From CAYLJO01 sp964383905 (lineage in GTDB: Bacteria > Acidobacteriota > Blastocatellia > Pyrinomonadales > Pyrinomonadaceae), in assembly GCA_964383905.1 (NCBI GenBank), contig CAYLJO010000019.1:1-44344 (forward strand): DNA of 44,344 bases, given 5' to 3'. The notes under the pieces are model-generated. The model worked only from the letters and a program-made list of their open reading frames with translations, did not search any database and was not told the origin of the DNA. A program made the position numbers and the translations under genes. This document shows positions 1 to 8,030 of the stretch, piece by piece (within the stretch, counting starts at the first letter, position 1; each line of letters opens with the position of its first letter).

Positions 1-68
1 CGAACGGGGCGGCGGCGGTCAGTGGCGCGCTCAACGCCCAGTTGATCTATCAGGTCACCGTCCCGTAA
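1..68 (+). CDS. C-terminus of a secreted protein, paralogue of the next gene (partial)
   Basis: Only the last 21 codons are present, read from base 3 to the TAA at 66-68. The tail ends LIYQVTVP, as does the gene at 143-787 (SSRLIYQVTVP), and the residues before it are also alike (NGAAAVSGALNAQ against NGPFAVTGPLSSR). The two are therefore tandem paralogues. Function unknown; the downstream copy suggests an exported beta-rich protein. Confidence 0.75.
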   Translation, partial: NGAAAVSGALNAQLIYQVTVP

Positions 69-98
69 CGCTCGATAAAGTGAGAGCCTTAATGAAGA

Positions 99-148
99 GA
101 GCATGGCAAACGCGCTGTCGGTTTAACCACAGCGCGTTTGCCATGCTC
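99..148. repeat. Perfect 20-bp inverted repeat (hairpin) between tandem paralogues
   Basis: The arms at 99-118 and 129-148 are exact reverse complements. The 10-base loop is itself partly self-complementary (GGTTTAACC). No clear T-run follows on either strand, so it is not a textbook intrinsic terminator. The right arm contains the ATG at 143, and the ribosome-binding-like AAGGAG (152-157) follows at once. It could stop transcription from the upstream paralogue or control translation of the downstream one. Confidence 0.8.
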
Positions 149-787
149 AACAAGGAGAATCTCCTGCGCTTCCGTCCACTTGTCCATCGCCTTCTTCTTA
201 TTAGTGCTCTCCTCCCTGTGATGGGTAGCGGTGCCTACGCGCAGGCGAATCTCGGCCCCCAGAAAGGGCCGGCCGCCACCGCCAGCAGTTCTCAAATTAA
301 TCTGAGGGCGAATACGCAAAAAGCCATCCAGATCGACATCTTATCGAGCGCCAGCGGCGCCGCCGTCACCGGCACCACAGGCCCGAGCTCAACCGGCGTG
401 TTCTCGTTAGATTTCGGTCAAGTGGACGGCCTGGGTCTGAGCAGCGGGGCGGCGGGCGTGACCGTCACCGTCAGCCCGACGGGCGCCCTCTATAGCACAC
501 CGATTATCTTAGTGCCCAAGTTCTCCGGCTTTGCCACCACCAACGGCAGCGTCTCGGTCAGTCTGGATTTTACTGCCGGGAACTTGCGGGGCCAGTTGGC
601 GACGCGAGAGGGGGCATCAACTGCGGCCATGGCCTCGGTCTTAGCACCGGCCACGATTACGACGGCGGCAACTAACGGCACACCGATCACCCGCTACGTC
701 GGCCTGTTTATCTCTAACGCCAACGGCCCGTTTGCCGTGACCGGCCCGCTCAGCTCACGACTGATCTACCAGGTGACTGTTCCGTGA
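143..787 (+). CDS. Secreted beta-rich protein, DUF4402/spore-coat-U-like, unknown function
   Basis: About 214 residues from ATG 143. The N-terminus is a signal peptide with a basic start, the hydrophobic stretch LLLISALLPVMGSG and an AYA|Q cleavage-like site. The mature part is rich in Ser, Thr, Gly and Ala with alternating beta-strand patterns and ends in LIYQVTVP. This resembles the beta-sandwich of DUF4402 or spore-coat-U-type pilus-like proteins, but the match is by general look only. GTG 80 and ATG 92 are open in frame but would put the hairpin at 99-148 inside the gene. AAGGAG at 152-157 sits six bases before an in-frame CTG at 164, which would still give a complete signal peptide, so a CTG start is possible. 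It is a tandem paralogue of the partial gene at 1-68. Confidence 0.65.
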   Translation: MLNKENLLRFRPLVHRLLLISALLPVMGSGAYAQANLGPQKGPAATASSSQINLRANTQKAIQIDILSSASGAAVTGTTGPSSTGVFSLDFGQVDGLGLSSGAAGVTVTVSPTGALYSTPIILVPKFSGFATTNGSVSVSLDFTAGNLRGQLATREGASTAAMASVLAPATITTAATNGTPITRYVGLFISNANGPFAVTGPLSSRLIYQVTVP

Positions 788-830
788 GCGCGACCACAGT
801 TTAGCAATCGGTAGTTAGCGGTTAGATGTT

Positions 831-1077
831 TCAGATCCTCCCAATCTCGGATTCTATGAATATGTTGATGAGTCGGGCGAGCGGATCGATGAGGGCGACT
901 CGCACCTGATGATTCAGGCGGTAAGCGAGTTGGATGAGGGCGACCTGCTCGGAGTGCGGACTCCACCAGTCGGTGGTCTCGATATCAAGGGCGAGTGTGG
1001 GTGTGAGGGGGGGCCTCGCATAATGCGCTGAGCCGGGGCTCGTCGTTGATGAGAGCGATGCGGTAGTCTAAATTCAT
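831..1077 (-). pseudogene. Decayed 3'-5' exonuclease (RNase D-like) N-terminal fragment
   Basis: On the minus strand an ATG at 1077 starts MNLDYRIALINDEPRLSAL. After a frame change near 1000-1015 the reading continues as LALDIETTDWWSPHSEQ, VALIQLAYR and VALIDPLARL, ending at TGA 831-833. The DIET core is motif Exo I of DEDD 3'-5' exonucleases, and the following VALIQLA...LID spacing is typical of the RNase D N-terminus. Motifs II and III are absent, so the gene is frameshifted and truncated. Beyond it, at 803-826, lies a short repeat-like stretch (minus strand TAACCGCTAACTACCGATTGC split by similar words). The rest of 788-1348 holds no intact gene that I can support. Confidence 0.65.
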
Positions 1078-1127
1078 GGGGTGTGGGGAGGGATTCTAAC
1101 CCTTCAGGCCACGGGATCGGTAATCCC
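1077..1127 (-). other. Possible tRNA 3'-end remnant
   Basis: The minus-strand reading contains AGGG-TTAGAAT-CCCT, which has the shape of a T-arm, followed by CCCCACACCCCA, which looks like an acceptor 3' strand with CCA. No matching 5' acceptor strand (GTGTGGG) lies at tRNA distance upstream, so this is at most a fragment. It directly abuts the decayed exonuclease gene. Chance resemblance is quite possible. Confidence 0.2.
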
Positions 1128-1348
1128 AATCAATATCAAACGTTTTTTTAGTTAGTAATCATCGACTCCTTGTGGGCGCGCCAAGACAGAGTAGGGAAGG
1201 CATGTACGCCGCTACTCTCGCACGCCATCGCCCAGAATGATGTATCGGAAAGTTTGCGTATCGTCCGTGTTTGCGCCCCGCCGGCTTACCCGCTATATTG
1301 CTTTTATTCAGGGCTTTACCTTCATGAACCCGGCCGGAGGCGCAGAAA

Positions 1349-2008
1349 ATGAAACGCTGTCCTACATGCAACTCTACTTACCAGGATACGCAGAGCTTTT
1401 GTTCTAATGACGGCACGCGCCTCGTCGAGGACAGACCGCCCTCTTTTGATCCGAATAAAACTGTCGTCGCTACGCCACGACCCGCCGACCCCACGGAGCC
1501 CGAAGAGTTGCCGCCTACCACTGCTTTCCATTCACAGCCGAGTCAAAGCACCCAGAGCCCACCGCCCCCTTGGGCGACATCACCTGCGCCACAGTTTCCC
1601 ACCGTCTATTCCGGGCCGCCGACCGCATCAGGGGCCGGTCAAACCAGTATGGGCCTCGACCCGAATGTGGCCGGCTTGCTGAGCTACCTGACGATGTTCC
1701 TCTGTTGTATTGGGGCCGTCGTCAATCTCGTCTTCTTCCTCACAGAAAAGGAGAACAGGTTCGTCCGTTTCCATGCCATGCAGTCCCTCCTCTTTCTGGC
1801 CGCCGGATTTATCGTCAGCATCGCTACTTTTGCGCTGGCGATCATTCTGGCCATCGCGCATTTGGGGGCCTTGGCCGCGCTCATCAGGTTTCCCATCGGT
1901 CTCGGCTTTATGGCGGTCTTGATTATCTGCGCGATTAAGGCTTATCAGGGTGAGATGTACAAGCTGCCTGTGATCGGAAACATCGCCGAGAATATCGCCG
2001 GTAAGTAG
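1349..2008 (+). CDS. Zinc-ribbon plus DUF4870 membrane protein
   Basis: 219 residues. The N-terminus is a short zinc-ribbon-like motif (CPTC near residue 4, then FCSNDGT). A Pro/Ser/Thr-rich linker runs to about residue 95, and a DUF4870 (Tic20-like) membrane domain fills the C-terminal half. That domain shows the family pattern VAGLLSYL, a hydrophobic hairpin, ENRFVRFHAMQSLL and two further hydrophobic segments, closing with PVIGNIAENI. The role of DUF4870 proteins is unknown; they are small inner-membrane proteins. GGAGG at 1334-1338 precedes the ATG and supports this start. The gene ends three bases before the convergent thioesterase. Confidence 0.85.
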   Translation: MKRCPTCNSTYQDTQSFCSNDGTRLVEDRPPSFDPNKTVVATPRPADPTEPEELPPTTAFHSQPSQSTQSPPPPWATSPAPQFPTVYSGPPTASGAGQTSMGLDPNVAGLLSYLTMFLCCIGAVVNLVFFLTEKENRFVRFHAMQSLLFLAAGFIVSIATFALAIILAIAHLGALAALIRFPIGLGFMAVLIICAIKAYQGEMYKLPVIGNIAENIAGK

Positions 2009-2011
2009 CTC

Positions 2012-2878
2012 TCACTTCGGCGGCCCGTGAAGCACATCTTCAACGACGTGTTGCGGCGCGCTCACCAGCTTACCGTCGAGATCAACGAATATACCGAGCG
2101 AATACTCCCGCGCCAGCAATTTTTCTCTGTTGACACAATAGATCTCATGGGTCCAGGCTCCGCGCACCCTCCCCATCTCACAAATCCAACTGACGATTTC
2201 TATCTCGTCGTTGTCAAAAGCGGGCTCAAAATACCGAATATCGTGGCCGCCCTGAAAAGCCAGCCAGCCGTCGGCGCGGGTTCGTTCGATTGGGTGCCCG
2301 GCGGCCCGCAGGGCGTCAAAGTAGGCCTGCTCGATCCAGTGCAGGTAAAACACGTGGTTTACGTGTTGCGCGGTATCAATCTCATAGCTCTGAACACGGC
2401 GTCGGCTATGATAGCGATGAGCGCCGTTGGTCTGGCGCGGCTTATGCAAACGAATGCCCAGGTCTTCGATCTCGCCCGTCGGCTCGAAGGCCGTCGTGAT
2501 TTCATCCGGCAGTCGTCTGGGCTTTCCCGTCTTCCGGTCGAGGTACGCCCAGTTGACACGCGCCCGCGCGACTCGTGCCCCGTCGCGCGGCCGGGCAATG
2601 AGGTATTCGCGGGTGGAGCTAGCGCGCCGCACACCTGAAACCCATGTCAATACCTCAAGCTCGTCGCCGTACGAGGCCGGCAGGTGATAGCGGATGGAGA
2701 GCTGACGAATGACCCACGCGCTCCCACTTCGACGATACCAGGCCGCCCCGAAGCCCGCGTCCACCGACGCTTCGATGGCGGCCTCCTGCATGTAGTTGGC
2801 GTAAACGGCGTTGTTGACATGACCAAATGAGTCCAGTTCGTACTGGCGCACTCGAAAGCGGCGGCGGTACTGGCGCAT
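2012..2878 (-). CDS. Double-hotdog acyl-CoA/acyl-ACP thioesterase
   Basis: 288 residues made of two 4HBT hotdog domains in tandem. Domain 1 covers about residues 1-135 and carries ELDSFGHVNNAVY. Domain 2 covers about 155-288 and carries EIDTAQHVNHVFY. Each has the Asp (D16, D168) and the HVN signature of YbgC/FatA-type thioesterases, which hydrolyse acyl-CoA or acyl-ACP thioesters in the cytoplasm. Single-domain relatives are about 130-150 residues long, so this is a fused pseudo-dimer. AGGAG lies seven bases before the ATG. It converges on the DUF4870 gene. The acyl substrate cannot be told from sequence. Confidence 0.85.
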   Translation of the reverse strand: MRQYRRRFRVRQYELDSFGHVNNAVYANYMQEAAIEASVDAGFGAAWYRRSGSAWVIRQLSIRYHLPASYGDELEVLTWVSGVRRASSTREYLIARPRDGARVARARVNWAYLDRKTGKPRRLPDEITTAFEPTGEIEDLGIRLHKPRQTNGAHRYHSRRRVQSYEIDTAQHVNHVFYLHWIEQAYFDALRAAGHPIERTRADGWLAFQGGHDIRYFEPAFDNDEIEIVSWICEMGRVRGAWTHEIYCVNREKLLAREYSLGIFVDLDGKLVSAPQHVVEDVLHGPPK

Positions 2879-3145
2879 TCTGCTCTCCTACAAGGGCTGA
2901 CGCAGCTTTGTTCCACTCTTGCGGGATAAAATATACCATCATGGAGAGACGCCATCTTCTCATTTTCGTCGCGCGCCGGAACAAAAAGAGGGCCCCCGGG
3001 CGCGAAAACCACACGATGCGGCCGTGACGGCACATTTGGCCGGCACGGGAAATTCACGAGTCGTTGTTCTATGCTTCGTTTATCCATTAAGATGGCGTCG
3101 TCTGTCGCCATAGCTTTTACATCTTCCAGCATCTTTGGGAAACGT

Positions 3146-5737
3146 ATGAGACGCCGATGTCTGTTTTTTGTCCACATTATTCTTTTAGCCTTAGTGCTGA
3201 GCGGTACCGCGACGGCGCAAAGTCGGCCGACCCTGCGTGAGCTCGGCCCGGACCAGCCGGGTGAAGACGAAGACCTCAACCGAGAGCTGTGGGAGTCTAT
3301 CAGGAAAACACCATACGCGAACGCACTGCGCCATGTTGCCAGCGTGCAGCGTGCGGCCCCGTTAGGCCCTCCCGCGGATGTCATGCTCCCCAACGGCTGG
3401 AGGATTGCTCCGGCCGGCCGTCAGGTTGAAGTGGGCAGGTTCCCTTGTGAGGTTACCGCCTATGCGGGGCAGATCGTTGTGCTCAACACGGGCTACTACT
3501 CCAAGGAGCCGCAGGAAGTATCGATTGTGAGCCCCGACTACCGTCAGGTGGTGAAGGTGCTGCGGCTGCCCTCACTGTTCCCCAGCGCACAAGCCGGACC
3601 GGACGGAGACCTCTACATCAGTGGGGGGTTCGGCCAAAAGATTTACCGCTTCAACCGCAGGTTTGAGGCCATCCGTGAATATCCGGTCAAAGGCTACGCC
3701 GCCGGCCTGGCCGCGGTAGACTCTACGCACCTCGCCGTGGCCTATATGGTCTCGAGTGACAGCCAGGCGAGCTATGAAAAGGGGAACTACGACCAGGGGA
3801 AGCTGGCCATTCTTAATACCGTGACCGGAGAAGTCGAGCGCGAAGTCACGGCCGGTTATTTCCCTCACACGGTTCGCTACCTCAACGGCAAGCTTTACGT
3901 TACACTCCTCGGCGAGAATAAGCTCCAGGTCTATAGCGCCCAGCTCCGTCTTCTGAAAAGCTTGGAAGTCGGGCAGACGCCGCAAGATATTTGCTCCGAT
4001 AGTGAACGTCTGTATGTAGTGAACACCGGCTCGGATAACTTGTCCGTGGTAGACGCTCAGACGGACTCGGTCGTGCCCGGCGTCGAGATGCACAACCATG
4101 AGAGCCGCTTCGGGAGCGCGCCGGCCTCCTGCGCGGTCGAAGGTGACCGGCTCTACGTCACCCAGACCAATACCAATGCCGTCGCGGTGTTTAGTAAAAG
4201 TAAGAATAGGCTACTGGGGCTCATCCCCACCGGGTGGTACCCGACCAAAGTAATTCTGCAGGACAAACAGGCTCTGGTGCTGAGTGCGAAAGGCATCCAC
4301 GCGCGCCGGCCTAACGTCGACGGCCCCCAGGCGGTCCCGGAAAAAGGCGGGTCGCAATACGTTTTGACCCTGCTCAAGGGTTCACTGTCGATCATTCCGA
4401 GAACAGAGGTCGAAGCAAAGTTGGCCGTCTGGACGCGCCAGGTGGAGGACGGCTCCGCCCTCTACGGCCCACGCCAGGGGTTCAAATTGCCGATCCGTCA
4501 CATCTTTTATATCGTCAGAGAAAATCGTACCTACGACCAGGTGCTTGGCGACTCGGGGAAGGGAAACGGCGACCCCTTTCTGACCCTCTTCGGGCGTGAG
4601 GTTACTCCTAACGGGCATCGCCTCGCGGACGAATTCGTGACGCTCGACAACTACTACGCCGACGGCGAGATCAGCGTCCTCGGCCATAGCTTTACGACCA
4701 GCGGTTACGCGAGCCCGTTCCTCGAATGGCTCGGCAACGCGCAGTACTCCGGGCGCTACACCGGCTACCCTTTCGGGATGGTTCCGGCGGTGACATCGCC
4801 GAGATACCTGTGGGACGCCCTGGACGACAAAGGGATCGATTACCGCATCTACGGCGAAAACTATTTTCTCTACACCCGCGCGTATCGCATTATTAGGGAG
4901 GCCTACGGGCCGGACAGCGAGCTTGCCCGAAAGTTCTACGCGCGGATGATGTCCCTCGCCCCGGGAGTGGACCGCGGAAACGCGTTCTACGAATTCGCCG
5001 CACCTTTCTACGGGCAGGCCGGTACGCCAGAAGATGCGTTGCGCCTTCTTGAGAAACCTGACTTCGTACGAGCCCTCTCGATGTTCCTCTGCGGCGACGA
5101 GACACTCTCCGGAGCGCTCATCCAGAATACGGCCCTCCGCCGCCGGTTCGCGGACTACCTTTACCGCTACCCCTCCAATTACCGCTCATGGGATCTAACC
5201 CATTCCGACCTCCAGCGCGCTCAAGAGTGGAAAGCTGATTTCGAAAAACAACTTCAGGCCGGTCGGGTCGCCCAACTGAGCTACATTTGGCTGCCGAATG
5301 ACCACACGGGGGGGGCGGATAAAAGATACCTGCCGCCTGATCAGCTCGTAGCGCAGAACGACGCGGCGCTGGGCCGTATTATCGAGACCATCGCTCAGAG
5401 CTCAGTCTGGAAGGACAGCCTCATCCTGGTGACGGAGGACGATGCGCAAAACGGACCGGATCACGTGGACGCAACGCGCACCGTGGCGCTCGCCGTCGGA
5501 CCCTATGTGAGACGAAACGCAGTGGTTAGCGACCGCTACGATCAGCTCAGCCTGTTGCGTACCATTGAATTATTGCTCGGCCTGGATCCGCTCAACATGA
5601 ACGACACTCTGGCCGTACCAATGTTCAACATTTTCACGACGCAGCCTAACAATTTGCCCTACACCCCATCGCCGCCTTCGGAGCATTTGGGCGGTGCGGA
5701 CCGCCGGCTCTACCAGGCGCTTGGAAACGGTCAGTAG
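3146..5737 (+). CDS. Secreted YVTN beta-propeller / phosphoesterase fusion protein
   Basis: 863 residues from ATG 3146, chosen because it starts a clean signal peptide (MRRRCLFF..., cleavage near TATAQS); upstream in-frame ATGs would add 25 unlikely residues. Residues about 90-430 form a YncE/YVTN-type seven-bladed propeller (repeated LYVVNTGSDNLSVVD- and LYVTQTNTNAVAVF-like blades). Residues about 450-830 form a phosphoesterase-family domain (PF04185; acid phosphatase/phospholipase C relatives), starting IFYIVRENRTYDQVLGD, with E459-N460 in the usual metal/nucleophile region and a late TEDDAQNGPDHVD segment matching the C-terminal metal site. Likely periplasmic or extracellular phosphate-ester hydrolase; substrate unknown. 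It stands alone on its strand, facing away from the thioesterase. Confidence 0.85.
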   Translation: MRRRCLFFVHIILLALVLSGTATAQSRPTLRELGPDQPGEDEDLNRELWESIRKTPYANALRHVASVQRAAPLGPPADVMLPNGWRIAPAGRQVEVGRFPCEVTAYAGQIVVLNTGYYSKEPQEVSIVSPDYRQVVKVLRLPSLFPSAQAGPDGDLYISGGFGQKIYRFNRRFEAIREYPVKGYAAGLAAVDSTHLAVAYMVSSDSQASYEKGNYDQGKLAILNTVTGEVEREVTAGYFPHTVRYLNGKLYVTLLGENKLQVYSAQLRLLKSLEVGQTPQDICSDSERLYVVNTGSDNLSVVDAQTDSVVPGVEMHNHESRFGSAPASCAVEGDRLYVTQTNTNAVAVFSKSKNRLLGLIPTGWYPTKVILQDKQALVLSAKGIHARRPNVDGPQAVPEKGGSQYVLTLLKGSLSIIPRTEVEAKLAVWTRQVEDGSALYGPRQGFKLPIRHIFYIVRENRTYDQVLGDSGKGNGDPFLTLFGREVTPNGHRLADEFVTLDNYYADGEISVLGHSFTTSGYASPFLEWLGNAQYSGRYTGYPFGMVPAVTSPRYLWDALDDKGIDYRIYGENYFLYTRAYRIIREAYGPDSELARKFYARMMSLAPGVDRGNAFYEFAAPFYGQAGTPEDALRLLEKPDFVRALSMFLCGDETLSGALIQNTALRRRFADYLYRYPSNYRSWDLTHSDLQRAQEWKADFEKQLQAGRVAQLSYIWLPNDHTGGADKRYLPPDQLVAQNDAALGRIIETIAQSSVWKDSLILVTEDDAQNGPDHVDATRTVALAVGPYVRRNAVVSDRYDQLSLLRTIELLLGLDPLNMNDTLAVPMFNIFTTQPNNLPYTPSPPSEHLGGADRRLYQALGNGQ

Positions 5738-5937
5738 CCAAGATCCTCCGCCTCTGCTCTTTAACACGCTATGCCACCCGCAAACAGCCATGCCTATTCT
5801 CCGCATCACATCTGCATAATAATAGTGATGACCTCACTCCAGACCGCTCGCCTGTGAGTGAGGCAGGGGAATCTCATCTCGCCTCTTGACAAATGCTGCA
5901 TGGGGGGTAGGGGACAAAATGGACTTTATCCGTCCGC

Positions 5938-6038
5938 ACTTGACGAATCCCGACGAAAAAAGTGTTCCGGCGCGCGCGGCACACGGGATCTCACGAAAGC
6001 TAACGAATCCTCACGAAACCTAACGAATTTTCATGATC
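5938..6038. repeat. Degenerate short repeats (ACGAA-type)
   Basis: The words TTGACGAATCC, CTCACGAAAGC, TAACGAATCC, CTCACGAAACC and TAACGAATTTT follow each other with a roughly ten-base period, interrupted once by a GC-rich stretch. A related ATTCACGAG word lies at 3050-3058. This looks like a decayed simple repeat. The stretch 5738-5937 shows no gene; it has an 8-bp inverted repeat (CCTCACTC 5832-5839, GAGTGAGG 5856-5863) without a T-run. Confidence 0.55.
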
Positions 6039-6080
6039 GAGGATGATCCGGTAGCAATCAGCAGGTCTGAATCCCTTGAG

Positions 6081-6168
6081 TTTTTCCTCTCGGGTCCTCT
6101 CCAGTCCTCTGCGGTTCAAAATTTTTGTTTTCATCTCGGCTGCACTCATTTGAGAACCGCTATAAAAT
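6081..6168 (+). repeat. Dispersed repeat, CTCTGCGGTTCAA family, copy 1
   Basis: From TTTTTCCTCT through CCTCTGCGGTTCAA and GCACTCATT to CCGCTATAA this segment parallels 42893-42974 almost word for word. It lies 12 bases from the end of the cyclase-family gene. Other relatives are at 31536-31585 and 36088-36174. It encodes nothing recognisable. Confidence 0.7.
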
Positions 6169-6180
6169 GTGGTTGCCGCT

Positions 6181-6840
6181 TCAGTCCACGATAGCAAACG
6201 CTCGGACGGGAAATGTCCCGAAGCCCTTCACCTTAACCGGCACGGCGAAGAACCGGTATCCGCTTTCCGGTAGTGATTCCAGGTTGCATAAGTGCTCGAC
6301 AATCGGAATAGCCGCCCCCAGCAAAACGGAGTGCGCCGGCCTTCTTCCGTCACGTGTGTCATCAATGTTGTAAGAGTCGATACCGGCGAGCGCCACCTTC
6401 GCATCGGCCAAATACCGTGCGGCGTCATCCGTCAAATACGGATGGCCTGCAAAATACTGCTCACTTCCCCAATGAGCGGACCAGCCCGTATGAACCAGCA
6501 CGGCCTTTCCTCGAAGCTCATGCCCCTCAAAGATTGATGGGTTGATCGCTTGCGTTTCCCTCTCGTCGACACGAATGGTCACGCCTTCGAGATTAGCCAA
6601 AGATGAAAGCGGCAATTGGGACAGGTCCAAACCATCCCGGTACCGGTGAAAGGGTGAGTCAAGATAAGTGCCGGTATTAGCTACCATCTCAATCCGCCCG
6701 ATATGAAACTCAGTCCCGCCCGTATAATGTTTCCGGGAATCTTCGCGGCCAAGAAAATCGCTGATGAGCGGCCCCGGCAAACCTCTATAGGTGACCATGC
6801 CATGTTCGACGACGTGGCTGACATCAACCATGCAGGACAT
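6181..6840 (-). CDS. Cyclase-family (kynurenine-formamidase-like) hydrolase with altered metal motif
   Basis: 219 residues from ATG 6840, chosen because AAGGA lies eight bases upstream; a further 16 upstream residues are open. It belongs to the cyclase/KynB family (PF04199), whose members are metal-dependent amidohydrolases such as kynurenine formamidase. The family motif HxGTHxDxPxH appears here as NTGTYLDSPFH, so the first two His ligands are Asn and Tyr while Asp and the last His remain. I recall this NTGTYLD variant as a recurring subgroup, so it is probably not a dead enzyme, but its substrate is unknown. Later segments VLVHTGWSAHWGS and AGIDSYNIDD are typical. It is followed on the same strand by nothing and preceded by the DMT exporter 60 bases upstream, probably co-transcribed. 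Confidence 0.8.
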   Translation of the reverse strand: MSCMVDVSHVVEHGMVTYRGLPGPLISDFLGREDSRKHYTGGTEFHIGRIEMVANTGTYLDSPFHRYRDGLDLSQLPLSSLANLEGVTIRVDERETQAINPSIFEGHELRGKAVLVHTGWSAHWGSEQYFAGHPYLTDDAARYLADAKVALAGIDSYNIDDTRDGRRPAHSVLLGAAIPIVEHLCNLESLPESGYRFFAVPVKVKGFGTFPVRAFAIVD

Positions 6841-6900
6841 GAAACCGTTCCTTTCTTCGAAATGAGTCAAGGGTCTCCCATGTCTCATCTTTGATAGCAG

Positions 6901-7959
6901 TTACGTTATATTCGGCAGTTCAATGCTCCCACGCCGTCCGAAGGATAAGAAAATCAGCGCTCCAATGATCAGCACACCTCCAGCTATCTGTAACCTGGAA
7001 AGGCTTTCATGGAGCATCAGGGCAGCGGCGGTAGTAGCGGTTATCGGTTCGACAATACTTAATAGAGATGTTTCGGTGCTCGTCAGCTTCTTCAGCCCGC
7101 TGAGAAACAGGGTCATCGGCCCGACGGTTGAAACCAGCGCCAGTCCAATCACCGAACCCCAGGCGGCCACGTTCAATTCAGCAATCCGGCTCATCCCGGG
7201 TGGCGACAAGAGAATGAACGTGACGGTCGCGGCCGTCATAATGTAGAGCCCTGCCGCGAGCGCATTAACTGACCGCAACAACTGCCTGGAGGCGAGGATA
7301 TACGCGGCGTAGAATACGGCTGCCAATAACGCCAGCCAAATGGCATACCCCTTCACGACAGAAATATCGCCACTGCCGTATGACAACATCAATAATCCGG
7401 CACAGACAAGCGGCAAAGCCGACCCCTGCTTCCACGTTACGCGCTCCTTAAAAAGCCAGTGGGCGCCCAGGGTGACCATTACCGGATAGGTGTAGAGTAA
7501 CAGGATCGTCAGCGATGCTGATAAGCCTTCGAGGGCGTGAAAATAGAGGGTGGTGAAAACAGCGTATCCAAGGACGCCTAATGCGGCGCAGGCCGTCATC
7601 TGTTGAAAGCTCATCTTCAGCGGGCTTCGGCGGGCGGCGACCGCATACGTCCACAGTACTACTGATGCCACCAGGAACCTTAGTGAGAGTAACTCACCCG
7701 GGCGCATACGGGAAGCGTAAGCCCATTTGCCGAAGATGCCGATCATCCCGTAGCCGATTGCGGACGCGACAACCTGCGTCGCGCCGAGCAAGCGGCGGTT
7801 GTGTAAAGGGCCGGGTGATTCCTTGATGGCAACCTCCGCTTCGTGTGTCGAGAAACTTCGCGACGCCTGTTTTGTAAATAGGAGATCTTCAATTATAAGA
7901 CTGGAAGTATGCTTAATCCGGTGATCACTTTTCAACGGTACATGGGTACGAACCGGCAT
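6901..7959 (-). CDS. EamA/DMT-family exporter
   Basis: 352 residues from ATG 7959. A TTG at 8013 would add 18 residues and neither start has a strong ribosome-binding site, so the start is uncertain; the first 60 residues are polar and not part of the fold. The body has ten hydrophobic helices in two EamA repeats, the first opening with GATQVVASAIGYGMIGIFGKW and the second with VKGYAIWLALLAAVFYAAY. The end of each half shows the usual PVMVTLGAHWLFKE and EPITATTAAALMLHE signatures. Such proteins export amino acids, nucleobases or related metabolites across the inner membrane. It lies between two cyclase-family genes, which hints at a shared small-molecule substrate. Confidence 0.85.
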   Translation of the reverse strand: MPVRTHVPLKSDHRIKHTSSLIIEDLLFTKQASRSFSTHEAEVAIKESPGPLHNRRLLGATQVVASAIGYGMIGIFGKWAYASRMRPGELLSLRFLVASVVLWTYAVAARRSPLKMSFQQMTACAALGVLGYAVFTTLYFHALEGLSASLTILLLYTYPVMVTLGAHWLFKERVTWKQGSALPLVCAGLLMLSYGSGDISVVKGYAIWLALLAAVFYAAYILASRQLLRSVNALAAGLYIMTAATVTFILLSPPGMSRIAELNVAAWGSVIGLALVSTVGPMTLFLSGLKKLTSTETSLLSIVEPITATTAAALMLHESLSRLQIAGGVLIIGALIFLSFGRRGSIELPNIT

Positions 7960-8030
7960 CGGCTTCTGTCGCTTTTGGCGCCATGAGCACGGTGTCTCAA
8001 TTATCTCTGCCAACTCTGAAAGGATAAACC

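Noticed and set aside
2027..2638. Plus-strand open frame of about 200 codons
   Set aside because: It lies wholly antisense to the double-hotdog thioesterase, whose motifs are clear, and has low-complexity composition.
5938..6038. ACGAA-type repeats as a CRISPR array
   Set aside because: The units are about ten bases, degenerate and without regular spacers.
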